Shown here: piece after piece, positions 50,694 to 64,000 of the stretch
How positions within the stretch are numbered: the stretch's first letter is position 1
How the letters are laid out: each line of letters starts with the position of its first letter
Assembly: GCF_030067675.1 (NCBI RefSeq)
Contig: NZ_JASJEV010000008.1
Span: 1-64,000 of the forward strand
DNA length: 64,000 bases
Reading direction: 5' to 3'
Source: Chelatococcus albus
Lineage (GTDB): Bacteria > Pseudomonadota > Alphaproteobacteria > Rhizobiales > Beijerinckiaceae
Translations under genes and position numbers: made by a program
The notes under the pieces: generated by a model
Databases searched by the model: none
What the model saw: only the letters and a program-made list of their open reading frames with translations
Told to the model about the DNA's origin: nothing

Positions 50694-51304
50694 GCCCCCA
50701 GCCGCCCGTCTACCTCGTCGACGACGACGAAGCGGTCCGCGACGCCCTGTCGCTGCTGCTGCGCACCTATGGCATCGAGGTGGAGAGCTTCGCCGAGCCG
50801 TGCGCCTTTCTCACCGGGCTCGACCGTCGCAAGCCGGGCTGCATCCTTCTCGACCTCCGCATGCCGGCCATTTCCGGGCTGCAGATGCAGGAGCGCCTGC
50901 TCGCGAGAGGGTGCAACTGGCCGGTGATCCTCGTCACCGGGCACGGCGACGTGCATGCCTGCCGCCGGGCCTTCAAGGCCGGCGCCGTGGACTTCCTGAC
51001 CAAGCCCGTCGACGAACAGGCGCTGATCGAGGCCCTGCACGCCGCCTTCCGGGCACTGCAGAGCAGTCGCGAACGTGCCGAGGCGCAGGCGCTCCTCGCG
51101 CGCCTCACAGAGCGCGAACGCGAGGTGCTCGACATGATCAGCCGCGGCTGGTCGACGAAGGAGATTGCAGGGGCGCTCGGCATCTCGCCGCGCACGGTGG
51201 ACACGCATCGGGCCAACCTCGCCGAGAAGCTCGGCACCACCTCCGTCGCCGAGTTCGTCCGCCTGGCGCTCGCCCGCGACGAGCGCGGCGGCACGGCTCC
51301 GTAG
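50690..51304 (+). CDS. FixJ/NarL-type response regulator
   Basis: The product is 204 residues. The receiver domain has acidic DDDE (11-14), the phospho-acceptor Asp55 in CILLDLRMPAISGL, the Thr in VTGHGD and the Lys in FLTKPVDEQ. The C-terminal LuxR-type HTH is LTEREREVLDMISRGWSTKE and IAGALGISPRTVDTHRANLA. It should be phosphorylated by the kinase with which it is translationally coupled and act as a transcription factor. The HbpS-like gene 124 bases downstream and the divergent DUF1800 operon are obvious candidate targets. Confidence 0.94.
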   Translation: MSPQPPVYLVDDDEAVRDALSLLLRTYGIEVESFAEPCAFLTGLDRRKPGCILLDLRMPAISGLQMQERLLARGCNWPVILVTGHGDVHACRRAFKAGAVDFLTKPVDEQALIEALHAAFRALQSSRERAEAQALLARLTEREREVLDMISRGWSTKEIAGALGISPRTVDTHRANLAEKLGTTSVAEFVRLALARDERGGTAP

Positions 51305-51428
51305 CGCTACCGATCCCGCTCCGTTGCCGCACCGATTCCGCCGTGGAGGCCGGCGGCGCATCCTCAGCCCGCTCGTTGCAGCGCCGTCGGCAGAAAGGCG
51401 GCGCGGTGCCCGAAGTAGAGAAGATGCC

Positions 51429-51926
51429 ATGCCGAAACACCTCCTCGCCGCCGCGGCGGCTGCCGCCACGCTCGCCTTCGTCGGCGCTCCGGCGCAGGCC
51501 CAGGTCCTGCAGGAGCGCAACATGCCGCTCGGCCTCGCGGTCGAACTCGCCCAGGCGACCGTCGATGCCTGCGCCGCCAAGAACTACAACGTCGCGGCGG
51601 CGGTGGTGGATCGCAACGGCGTGCTGCGCGCCCTGCTGCGGGCTGACCGCGCCGGTCCGCACACGGTTGATTCCGCGCGCCGCAAGGCCTTCACCTCCGC
51701 CTCTATGCGGGCTCCGACCGGCGCCATCGCCGAGAATGTCGAAAAGAACCCGGCTGCGCGCCAGCTCGTCGCGATCGACGGATTCTTGGTCCTCGGCGGC
51801 GGCGTGCCGGTGAAGATCGGCGAGGAAACGATCGGCGCGGTCGGTGCCGGTGGCGCGCCCGGCGGCCACCTCGACGAGGAGTGCGCCAAGGCCGGCATCG
51901 AGAAGATCCAGACGAAGCTGAAATAG
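51429..51926 (+). CDS. GlcG/HbpS-family haem-binding-like exported protein
   Basis: The product is 165 residues with a Sec leader (LLAAAAAAATLAFVGAPAQA). The mature protein is a GlcG/HbpS domain: ATVDACAAKNYNVAAAVVDR, GVLRALLRADRAGPHTVDSA, RRKAFTSASMRAPTGAIAEN and GVPVKIGEETIGAVGAGG. Streptomyces HbpS is an extracellular haem-binding redox sensor that acts on the SenS kinase. Here the gene directly follows a two-component pair, so a similar accessory-sensor role is an attractive inference. Start ATG 51429. A strong hairpin follows. Confidence 0.88.
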   Translation: MPKHLLAAAAAAATLAFVGAPAQAQVLQERNMPLGLAVELAQATVDACAAKNYNVAAAVVDRNGVLRALLRADRAGPHTVDSARRKAFTSASMRAPTGAIAENVEKNPAARQLVAIDGFLVLGGGVPVKIGEETIGAVGAGGAPGGHLDEECAKAGIEKIQTKLK

Positions 51927-51949
51927 GCTTCGCCGTCGAGTCGCATCTC

Positions 51950-51984
51950 GGCCGCCACCGGAGGCACCTCCTCCGGTGGCGGCC
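51950..51984 (+). terminator. Long hairpin after the HbpS-like gene
   Basis: A perfect 15-base stem (arms start GGCCGCCACC and end GGTGGCGGCC) closes CACCT, 23 bases after the stop. No T tract follows, but the stem is very stable. Confidence 0.6.
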
Positions 51985-52114
51985 TAGCAGGACCTCAGAT
52001 CGGCACGGGAGGTGCGGGCCGCCCAGGCCCGCCGCTCGGCGATGGGCCGCGCAGCCGGCCCCGCCCCCTTCTCCTGACTTTTCCTGACAGGAGACTCCCC
52101 CCATATTGCGGGCC

Positions 52115-54934
<2,820 letters not shown>

Positions 54935-54990
54935 CGAGCCTGCCTGCGATGGTACAATGGCCCTGTCTCGCTCAGGCGCGTGAGGTGGCC

Positions 54991-55296
54991 ATGGACTCGA
55001 CGCGGCTTTGCACGGCGGCCGGCATGGGCGCAGCCATCGGCCTGTTCCTCGGCTGGGCCTCGCCCGCCCTCGCGCAGGCGCGGGTGGAGGCGGTGAGCCG
55101 GACCTGCGCCGAGCTGCAGCAGCTCGTCGCCCGCAGCGGGCCCGTGGTGATCTACACCGGCCCCTTCCTCTACGACATCTACGGCACGACCTGCGGCCTG
55201 CGCCAGCGCGCTGTGCCGGGCTATGTCACCGCGCGCGACAATCCGCAGTGCCTTGTGGGCTACACCTGCGCGCCGAGCACCGGCGGCAACGACTGA
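54991..55296 (+). CDS. Hypothetical exported Cys-rich protein
   Basis: The product is 101 residues. A signal peptide (GMGAAIGLFLGWASPALAQA) is followed by a short domain with four Cys (RTCAELQ, TTCGLRQ, PQCLVGYTC) and IYTGPFLYDIYG. It resembles small conserved periplasmic proteins found in Rhizobiales, with no assigned function. Start ATG 54991 with GAGG upstream; 56 bases after uvrB on the same strand. Confidence 0.7.
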   Translation: MDSTRLCTAAGMGAAIGLFLGWASPALAQARVEAVSRTCAELQQLVARSGPVVIYTGPFLYDIYGTTCGLRQRAVPGYVTARDNPQCLVGYTCAPSTGGND

Positions 55297-55371
55297 CGGC
55301 GACGGTGCAAATGAGAGGAGCCGCCCGCCCGGGGGCGGCTCCGATCGCGTCGTTCCGACCGGGGCCGGCCC

Positions 55372-56412
55372 TCACGCCTGCTGGATGGCGGAGAGCTTCC
55401 AGCCCTCGCCGCGCGCGCGGCGGAAGGTCCAGAGTTCGGTCACCTCGCTCGGCTTCGTCGCGTCGCCCGAGACGATGCGGCCGCTTCCGCGCTCCACCAT
55501 CGTGTCGAGGAGCGAGAAGCGCATCGCCACCGTGGCGTAGTCGGCATCCGCCTCGCGCCAGGCCTCCGACAGGTCGCCCTGCAGGAGCCTGGGCTCGGCA
55601 ATCCTGTTGACGACCCCGTCCCTGGCGTTCTGTGCCAGATCCTCGGCGAAGAAGGAGACCATCTCCGGCGTCGTCAACTCCCTGAGCACGGCGAGATCCT
55701 CCCGCCCGTAGGCGAGCTGGACATCGCACAGCGCCTTCTCGAAGGCGTCGAAATCGGTGGGCGTGAGGCCGATCTCGTCGCGCGGCGCAGCGGCAGCCCG
55801 CGCCGGGCCGTCCGGCCCGCCGAGACTGGCACCCAGGTTGGGGATGCCGGAGCCGCCCAGCGCCGAGCGCGCGATGGGCGCATCGCCCTGCGGCCCGGCG
55901 CCCATGCTGGCCATGGCGGGCGAGAGCCCCGCGGGCGCCGGCTGCTGGCGGCTGCGGAAGAAGCGCACCGCAAGCATGATCAGGCCGACGATGAGGCCCG
56001 CCTGCAGCAGGAGACCGAACAGGGAGGCGAGCCCTGAGAAGCCGCCGAAGAGCCCGGAGCCGGTGAGGAGGCCGATGAGCCCTGCGCCGACCAGACCGCC
56101 CAGGAGCGCCTTGCCGAAGCCGCCGGAGAAGAAGCCCGGCCGCGCCTGCGCCGGCGCTGTCTGCCCGAAGCCGGGCCGCGCCGTCGGGGCGCCGGGCTGG
56201 GTCGCGCCCGGCTGGGTCATGGAGCGCTCGATGGGCTGGGCCTGCCGCGGCGCCGTCTGCGTGGTGGGCGCAGCGTCATAGGTGCGGCTGCCGCGGCTGC
56301 CGGAGGTGCGCCCGCTGCCGGAGCGCGCCTCCGCGGCACCGGCCGCAAGCACCAGGGCGACGGCCGCGACGGCAAAAAACCGGCCGCGACGGGACAGGGT
56401 GGACAAGGACAT
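55372..56412 (-). CDS. TIM44-like domain membrane protein
   Basis: The product is 346 residues. A signal sequence (FFAVAAVALVLAAGAAEARS) precedes a low-complexity Gln/Pro/Thr/Gly segment, a glycine-rich hydrophobic pair of helices (GKALLGGLVGAGLIGLLTGS, LLLQAGLIVGLIMLAVRFF), and a C-terminal TIM44-like domain (FDAFEKALCDVQLAYGREDL, ELWTFRRARGEGWKLSAIQ). Bacterial members (Tim44-like, MtTim44 relatives) are envelope proteins of unknown function related to the mitochondrial import subunit. Start ATG 56412 begins the leader. Confidence 0.85.
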   Translation of the reverse strand: MSLSTLSRRGRFFAVAAVALVLAAGAAEARSGSGRTSGSRGSRTYDAAPTTQTAPRQAQPIERSMTQPGATQPGAPTARPGFGQTAPAQARPGFFSGGFGKALLGGLVGAGLIGLLTGSGLFGGFSGLASLFGLLLQAGLIVGLIMLAVRFFRSRQQPAPAGLSPAMASMGAGPQGDAPIARSALGGSGIPNLGASLGGPDGPARAAAAPRDEIGLTPTDFDAFEKALCDVQLAYGREDLAVLRELTTPEMVSFFAEDLAQNARDGVVNRIAEPRLLQGDLSEAWREADADYATVAMRFSLLDTMVERGSGRIVSGDATKPSEVTELWTFRRARGEGWKLSAIQQA

Positions 56413-56575
56413 GGACGTTCCGCTCTCCGACGTTGAGCACTTTGTCTTGACCAGAGAGCCACGGCCGCAGGGCCGAGGCCGGAACCGATCATATAGAGAT
56501 TGCGAAAGCGTATCGTAAGGGGAGCTTCCTTGGGGAGGCGGGAAGGCGGAGCCCCGCAGCACATCCGCACCTTTG
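56413..56575. other. Upstream region of the TIM44-like gene
   Basis: The stretch 56413-56928 holds no gene I can support. This part presumably contains the promoter of the TIM44-like gene. Further right lie the palindromic element (56576-56648), unassigned GC-rich DNA (56649-56863) and a minus-strand terminator (56864-56900). Confidence 0.4.
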
Positions 56576-56648
56576 AGAGTCCGTTTGAGAATGGGATCAG
56601 TGGCTGATCCCATTCTCAAACGGACTCTTAATGGGACCAAGGACTGAT
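56576..56648. repeat. Palindromic element: 24-base perfect inverted repeat plus diverged direct copy
   Basis: Arms at 56576-56599 and 56605-56628 are perfectly complementary over 24 bases (left arm starts AGAGTCCGTTTGAG) around the loop GTGGC. A 19-base block at 56590-56608 (AATGGGATCAGTGG and on) recurs in diverged form at 56630-56648 (AATGGGACCAAGGACTGAT, five mismatches). The DNA is noticeably AT richer than its surroundings and there is no T tract, so a normal terminator is unlikely. It resembles a miniature element or the end of a lost mobile element. Confidence 0.7.
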
Positions 56649-56863
56649 TTTGCATTCTGCATCACCAAACTGCTCCCATGCGCAACCTTTCCCGAGGCTG
56701 GAAGCGCTCGCGTGAGGCCGCGCTCCGCCGCGGGCTGGGCGCCGCACGGAGGTGCTGTTGCACGCCTTCCTTGCAGAGCGGGACCTCGACCGCGACGGCG
56801 CCCTGTACTGGATCGCCGTCTACTGCGACCTCGCCCCCCGCCAGCCGCGCCCGCCCCGGGATG

Positions 56864-56900
56864 AAAAAGCACTGGCGCGGGCCGTGAGCCGCGCGCCAGT
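56864..56900 (-). terminator. Intrinsic terminator for the GlsB-like gene
   Basis: On the minus strand ACTGGCGCG/CGCGCCAGT closes a 12-base loop and is followed by GCTTTTT, 28 bases past the stop of the GlsB-like gene. Confidence 0.8.
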
Positions 56901-56928
56901 CCTTCTGCCGATGCGGGGGCTTAGCCCG

Positions 56929-57228
56929 TCAGGCGTGCTTGTGTCCGCCCGTCATGAGGTCGCGGACGACGCCGACGATGATCATCAGCACGCCGCCGGA
57001 GATGAAGCCCGCGACGGCATGCGAGATAATGGCGCCGACCGTCAGCTCCGTGCCCATCGGCAATCCGAGTGCCGGCAGGAGCCAACCGCCGACGACGCCG
57101 CCGACGAGACCGGCTACCGCGTCACCGGCGTGGCCGAGGCTGTATTGCTTCAGCAACGAGCCGACGACCCAGCCGCCGATGGCACCCGCGATTAGTTGCA
57201 GAATGAGGAAGACAATCATCGCATTCAT
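56929..57228 (-). CDS. GlsB/YeaQ/YmgE-family stress-response membrane protein
   Basis: The product is 99 residues with three hydrophobic helices: IVFLILQLIAGAIGGWVVGS, DAVAGLVGGVVGGWLLPALG and GAIISHAVAGFISGGVLMII. This is the transglycosylase-associated/GlsB family, small inner-membrane proteins often induced by general stress. A His-rich tail (GGHKHA) is present. Start ATG 57228 with GGAGG seven bases upstream. I found no EcfG-type promoter in front of it. Its own terminator follows. Confidence 0.85.
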   Translation of the reverse strand: MNAMIVFLILQLIAGAIGGWVVGSLLKQYSLGHAGDAVAGLVGGVVGGWLLPALGLPMGTELTVGAIISHAVAGFISGGVLMIIVGVVRDLMTGGHKHA

Positions 57229-57498
57229 AAGGTGCCTCCTTCCCTTGCCGCATGATGCGAACCGACGCACCCTATGGCAATTATTTTACACAATCGCCCG
57301 CCTCTTTGCACGAAGTACCTCTACGTCATCCGGTCGCAAGGACATCGCCTGTGCTCGATGAACGACGTCTTCGCCTAAACTCCGTCGCGGCGCCCCGCTC
57401 CATCCCGCGCTACCGCACATGTCCCGCGCCCTCGCACCTGCTTGACGGCGCCGGGCGACGGCGCGACCCTTCATTTGTCACGGCGGAAGGAGGCTTCG

Positions 57499-57825
57499 AT
57501 GCCCCGCCGGATCGACCGAGCTCACGGCCTCAAGCCGGCTTTCGGGGCCGGGTTGGTGGTTCTTGCGCTTCTCGCCGCCGCGGCGGTCTCCTTCCCGCCG
57601 GCCGCGACGGCTGAGACGCCGATGCGCGTCTGGCCCTCGCAGCAGCATCCGGACCGGCAGCTCGTGCTGCCGCACCCCTGCACCTGCCGCGCCCAAGGCC
57701 ATGATTTCCAGCTCGGCGAGAGCGCCTGCATCAGGACGAGCGACGGCCCCCGTCGTGCCGTCTGTGGCATGGAGCTCAACAACACCTCCTGGCAGGTGAC
57801 GGGCGAGACCTGTCCGGAGTCCTGA
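57499..57825 (+). CDS. Hypothetical exported protein with paired cysteines
   Basis: The product is 108 residues. A signal peptide (AFGAGLVVLALLAAAAVSFP) is followed by a short mature part with CTCRAQGHDFQLGESACI, RRAVCGMELNNTSWQVTGE and TCPES, five Cys in all. The layout resembles conserved small periplasmic proteins of Rhizobiales. The function is unknown. Start ATG 57499 with GGAAGGAGG upstream. Confidence 0.7.
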   Translation: MPRRIDRAHGLKPAFGAGLVVLALLAAAAVSFPPAATAETPMRVWPSQQHPDRQLVLPHPCTCRAQGHDFQLGESACIRTSDGPRRAVCGMELNNTSWQVTGETCPES

Positions 57826-57964
57826 ACCCCGGCGCATGATGCCGAAGGTCGGATGCCACCTTCTGCAGGCTCGATGATCAATTCATTGGTATCGTTCACT
57901 TTTTCCGCATCTGGCGATGCCGCCCGGTTGCGGGTTGATCCACAGCATATTGATCCAATGCGTG

Positions 57965-57992
57965 CCGCCGCCGGGGGGCGGCCCGGCGGCGG
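57965..57992. terminator. GC-rich hairpin between convergent small genes
   Basis: CCGCCGCCGG and CCGGCGGCGG flank an 8-base loop. The hairpin lies between the exported-protein gene and the 34-residue microprotein gene and could block readthrough either way; there is no T tract. The remainder of the 234-base gap shows nothing further. Confidence 0.4.
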
Positions 57993-58059
57993 TCTGTCGC
58001 GGTGACACCTGACTGAATTCTGTTCTTCGTGCCCGAGGCAGCCTGCGCGAATGCGCGCC

Positions 58060-58164
58060 TCAGATCGCTCCGAGCACGATTGCGCCGATCAAAAGGAAAG
58101 CAGCGCCCATCGCTACGACGTTCAGCAGATGCTGAACGCTGAGCTTCAACGTCAGGCCCATCAT
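58060..58164 (-). CDS. 34-residue membrane microprotein
   Basis: A short frame encodes MMGLTLKLSVQHLLNVVAMG followed by AAFLLIGAIVLGAI. It has an excellent Shine-Dalgarno (GGGAGG, two bases before the first ATG and five before the second), one long hydrophobic helix and a few charged or polar residues at the N-terminus. It is therefore probably a single-pass inner-membrane peptide. A sigma-EcfG-like promoter (58206-58230) lies just upstream in the right orientation. I know of no named family. It is too short for routine gene calling. Confidence 0.65.
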   Translation of the reverse strand: MMGLTLKLSVQHLLNVVAMGAAFLLIGAIVLGAI

Positions 58165-58205
58165 GACCTCCCTGTCATGGACCCGAGGGGTGAGACTAGC
58201 AGCAA

Positions 58206-58230
58206 AACGCCCGAGCGCGAAGCAGGTTCC
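58206..58230 (-). promoter_or_regulatory. Candidate sigma-EcfG general-stress promoter
   Basis: On the minus strand GGAAC and CGTT are separated by exactly 16 bases, the alphaproteobacterial EcfG consensus (GGAAC-N16/17-CGTT). It would start transcription about 30-35 bases upstream of the microprotein start. Confidence 0.55.
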
Positions 58231-58604
58231 ATTGTGCATCGCAACAACGCGCCAAGATCAATATCCTGAACAAGGGGTTAACCCATTGAAGAATTATCGC
58301 AAGTTCTTGCCGTCGGCATGTGGATGACCGGCGCGGCTGCATAGCATGCCGGCAGTATAGGTTCGCCATACAGGGACATTTCAGGAAAAATTGAACCGAT
58401 CGAAGCGCAACGATTGAACAGTCCGGCGCGGGGGGCACCACCGGCTGCGACCATGGGGCGCAAGGGCTGTTCGGCCGGGAAACGGCAGCGTCCGCCGTGG
58501 GCGAAGCCCCCTCGGCGTTGAGGAAGCGTTAGGACAATGCCGCGCATTCTCCGCGTCAGATCGGGGTGTCCGGGAGGCACCCGAGGCGCGCGGAGTGTTG
58601 CGTT
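58231..58604. other. Intergenic region upstream of the extensin-family gene
   Basis: No gene is supported. The left half (58231-58420) is AT rich and includes the palindrome GGGTTAACCC at 58275-58284. The right part must hold the promoter of the lipoprotein gene at 58605. Open frames here run into or against that gene. Confidence 0.4.
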
Positions 58605-59648
58605 ATGGCGCGCAGGGTCGCCAAAATCCTTGCTGCGACGACCGTCTGCGGCGCCCTCGCCGGCTGCGGGCTCATGCTCTTCGAGAAGCGCGAGCCCTGG
58701 CGCAGCGAGGCGGAGGAGGCCTGCCTCGCCCAGAAGCTCGTCGAGCCCTCCGCCTATGTGGAGCCTATGCGCGCCATCAACGGCCCTGGCGCCTGCGGCA
58801 TGGACCACCCGTTTCGCCTCTCCGCCTTCGCCGGCGGCACAGTGGGCCTGAAATCGAAGGCCATTCTCGCCTGCCCGGCCGTCTCCATGGTCGACCGCTG
58901 GCTCGCCGAGGTGGTGCAGCCGGCGGCCTCCCTCTACTTCGGTACGAGCGTTGCGGAGCTGCGCGCCGGTTCCTATTCCTGCCGCTCGATGAACGGCCAG
59001 CCGGGGGCCAGGCGCTCCGAGCATTCCTTCGGCAATGCGGTGGACGTCATGGCATTCCGCCTCGCCGACGGGCGTGAGGTCAGCGTCGTCAAGGGCTGGC
59101 GCGGTGCCGAGGCAGAGCAGGAGTTCCTGCGCGAGGTCTTCGTCGGCGCCTGCAACTATTTCACCACCGTGCTCGCGCCGGGGTCGGATGCCTTCCACTA
59201 CGACCACATCCACATGGATCTGGCGCGCCACGCACGCGGCCGCACCATCTGCAAGCCGATCCTGAAGTTCACCCCCCGCCTGCCGCCGCCTGGCTCGCCG
59301 GACTATGGCCGGACACCCGTCGCGGCGAGCCGGGGCGGCTACGGGGAGGCCGGCTATCCGGGCGCCACGCCCGGGGGCGGGCCGCCGATGACGATCCATG
59401 ACGGCTACCGGCAGACACCCGCCGGCGAGGAGGTACTGCCCGACGAGGAGGTGATCGACGACGCGGCGAACGGGGCGGGCTCGGCGCCGTCCCAGGCCCC
59501 CGCACCCAGGGCGGACGCCTACCGCCCGCCCGCCTCCGCCCCCGTCGTCAAGGGTCCGCCGCCGGCCTACGGTTCCGCCTACGGCTCCTACGGCGTGCCG
59601 CCCGGCGGCCTGCGCCCGCCGGGCACGATCGGCAGCCAGCGCTACTGA
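58605..59648 (+). CDS. Extensin-family lipoprotein (peptidase-like fold)
   Basis: The product is 347 residues. A lipoprotein leader (TTVCGALAGCGLML, lipobox LAGC) precedes an Extensin_2 domain with SEHSFGNAVDVMAF and HYDHIHMDLARHARGRTICK, the S/D/H pattern typical of D-Ala-D-Ala carboxypeptidase-like metalloenzymes. A Pro/Gly/Tyr-rich tail of about 120 residues follows (PPPAYGSAYGSYGVPPGG), which may span the cell wall. Start ATG 58605 with GGAG upstream. The stop overlaps the convergent DapB-like gene by seven bases. Confidence 0.85.
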   Translation: MARRVAKILAATTVCGALAGCGLMLFEKREPWRSEAEEACLAQKLVEPSAYVEPMRAINGPGACGMDHPFRLSAFAGGTVGLKSKAILACPAVSMVDRWLAEVVQPAASLYFGTSVAELRAGSYSCRSMNGQPGARRSEHSFGNAVDVMAFRLADGREVSVVKGWRGAEAEQEFLREVFVGACNYFTTVLAPGSDAFHYDHIHMDLARHARGRTICKPILKFTPRLPPPGSPDYGRTPVAASRGGYGEAGYPGATPGGGPPMTIHDGYRQTPAGEEVLPDEEVIDDAANGAGSAPSQAPAPRADAYRPPASAPVVKGPPPAYGSAYGSYGVPPGGLRPPGTIGSQRY

Positions 59649-60454
59649 CCCTCGTCCATCAGGCTGTCCAGGCCGCGGCGCAGGCCGACGTGCTCGTTGA
59701 CGCGACGGATGGCGAGCAGCGTGCCGGCGACATAGGGAGCGGACGATGCCCCTGCATCGTGGCGGATGACGAGCCGTTCGTCCGGCAGGCCGAAGATGGC
59801 CTCGCAGGACAGGACGAAGCCCGGCAGCCGCAAGGAGTGCACCTGCACCGGCGTCGACAGGCCGATGGCCGCCCCGCGCGTCTCGTGGATGCCGGACAGC
59901 TCGTCGACGGGCTTCGACGTCGGCTCCTGGCGCACGAAGGACAAGACCTCTGCAAGCTCCCGCGCCGTGCCGGAGGGCGTGTCGGGCTTCTTGGCCGAGG
60001 CATAGTCGATGATCTCGACGTCGGGCACGTATCTCGCCGCCTCCAGAGCAAAGCGTTTGAGGAGCGTGGCGGTGATGGAGAAATTGCCGGCGGCGAGCAC
60101 GCCCACCCCCTTTTCGCGCGCCGCGTCATCGATCTCGGCATAGTCCTCGGCGCTGAGGCCGGAAGTGCCCACGACGACGTGCCGCCGGGCGGCGATGGCG
60201 GTGAGCGCATGGGCCTTGACCGCGCTCGGCTTCGTATAGTCGACGACGACGTCGGAGGGCTCGGCGAGCGCCTCCTCCAGGGTGGCGCGGGCGATGACGC
60301 CGACGGGCTTCAGCCCGATGGCCTCGCCCGCATCCCGCCCTGCCGCCGAGCGCGACACGGCGCCGACGAGCTTCAGATCCTCCGACGCGAGGATGGCGGA
60401 AACGAGCGCCCGCCCCACCCAGCCGGTGGAGCCTGCGACGACGACGCGAACCAT
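59642..60454 (-). CDS. DapB-like dihydrodipicolinate reductase lacking the catalytic His
   Basis: The product is 270 residues. The N-terminal NAD(P) fold opens VRVVVAGSTGWVGRALVSA, with DYTKPSAVKAHALTAIA and VVGTSGLSAEDYAEIDD typical of DapB. The E. coli motif HHRHKVDAPSGT is YASAKKPDTPSGT here (residues 151-163): both His are gone, and only the Lys and the D-x-PSGT loop remain. It is either a variant DapB or a paralogue with another substrate, and I leave the symbol blank for that reason. Start ATG 60454 with AGGAG nine bases upstream. The hydantoinase gene lies upstream on the same strand, 275 bases away. Confidence 0.8.
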   Translation of the reverse strand: MVRVVVAGSTGWVGRALVSAILASEDLKLVGAVSRSAAGRDAGEAIGLKPVGVIARATLEEALAEPSDVVVDYTKPSAVKAHALTAIAARRHVVVGTSGLSAEDYAEIDDAAREKGVGVLAAGNFSITATLLKRFALEAARYVPDVEIIDYASAKKPDTPSGTARELAEVLSFVRQEPTSKPVDELSGIHETRGAAIGLSTPVQVHSLRLPGFVLSCEAIFGLPDERLVIRHDAGASSAPYVAGTLLAIRRVNEHVGLRRGLDSLMDEGQ

Positions 60455-60654
60455 GCATTCAACTCCTGATGCGGCCGAAACGTCCTGAATCAGGCGGGCC
60501 GGACGGTGAGGTCGATCAGGATGTCACGACGCCGGCCCGTGGCAAGGCGGCTTTACGGGCGCACCAACGTTCCCGGCATCACCGACGTCCACGGCCGGAC
60601 GCCCATCCCGCATCTCCGGTCTGACCGGCACGTCCGCGAGCGGCCATCCGGACA

Positions 60655-60691
60655 GCCGCCCGCCCGGCTTCCGGGATGACCGGCGGGCGGC
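60655..60691 (-). terminator. Strong GC hairpin after the hydantoinase gene
   Basis: GCCGCCCGCCCGG and CCGGCGGGCGGC pair over 12 bases with one bulged C. The hairpin begins 38 bases past the hydantoinase stop, with no T tract. Confidence 0.5.
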
Positions 60692-60728
60692 GCACCGCTC
60701 GGAGCCGACGGCGCCGGGTGCAGGCGAC

Positions 60729-64000
<3,272 letters not shown>

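Noticed and set aside
56752-56880. Plus-strand frame with GALYWIAVYCDLA-like sequence
   Set aside because: No ribosome-binding site, and its C-terminal part runs through the minus-strand terminator of the GlsB-like gene; no family recognised.

Overview
The window is about 67% GC with dense genes on both strands. It looks like chromosome of an alphaproteobacterium of the order Hyphomicrobiales (Rhizobiales). The evidence is the linked set yqeY-dnaG-rpoD divergent from carA, a DnaG that has lost its zinc ligands, and DUF992, TIM44-like, extensin-family and DUF1800/DUF1501 proteins, plus a candidate CCUCCUCCC-loop small RNA and a candidate sigma-EcfG promoter. Family or genus cannot be fixed from the sequence alone; a relative of Chelatococcus, Bosea or Methylobacterium would fit.

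Layout. 1-1000: scar of an integrated element, with an HD-hydrolase remnant fused to the 3' half of a tyrosine integrase, abutting the 3' end of a CAT-anticodon tRNA. 1.1-5 kb: orphan TadG-like pilus protein, adenylate cyclase, secreted protein. 5.2-10 kb: rpoD, dnaG and yqeY on the minus strand. 10-18.5 kb: carA and carB separated by a methyltransferase, a GtrA protein and a decayed L,D-transpeptidase; then greA and a Tat-type protein. 18.6-22.5 kb: Lrp regulator, ELM1-like protein, trxB with a LysR regulator, and a candidate small RNA. 22.6-30.6 kb: acyltransferase, beta-helix protein, MsrP, acyl-CoA synthetase and an EF-G paralogue. 30.9-43.2 kb is transport rich: an SsuABC/TauABC-like importer, a DUF992 gene beside a dead copy, an aspartate aminotransferase, a PotD/A/B/C-like importer, a Bug-type binding protein and a DRL-like oxidoreductase. 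43.4-51.9 kb: small membrane protein, PQQ-type sugar dehydrogenase, three small minus-strand genes, the DUF1800-DUF1501 pair, and a two-component system followed by a secreted HbpS/GlcG-like protein. 52-64 kb: uvrB, secreted and envelope proteins, a 34-residue membrane microprotein with an EcfG-like promoter, an extensin-family lipoprotein, a divergent DapB and a partial 5-oxoprolinase/hydantoinase at the right edge.

How the genes work together. Housekeeping blocks cover primer synthesis and sigma-70 (dnaG-rpoD), carbamoyl phosphate synthesis (carA, carB) and thiol redox (trxB-lysR). Accessory blocks are mainly nutrient import and envelope functions. The observations most worth pursuing are the small RNA at 22270-22403, the stress-type microprotein at 58060-58230, the kinase/regulator/HbpS-like set at 49074-51926, the palindromic element at 56576-56648, the operator-like palindrome upstream of fadD, and several genes of familiar families that lack a canonical catalytic residue (DapB-like, EF-G-like, DnaG). 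No CRISPR array, rRNA or intact transposase was found.
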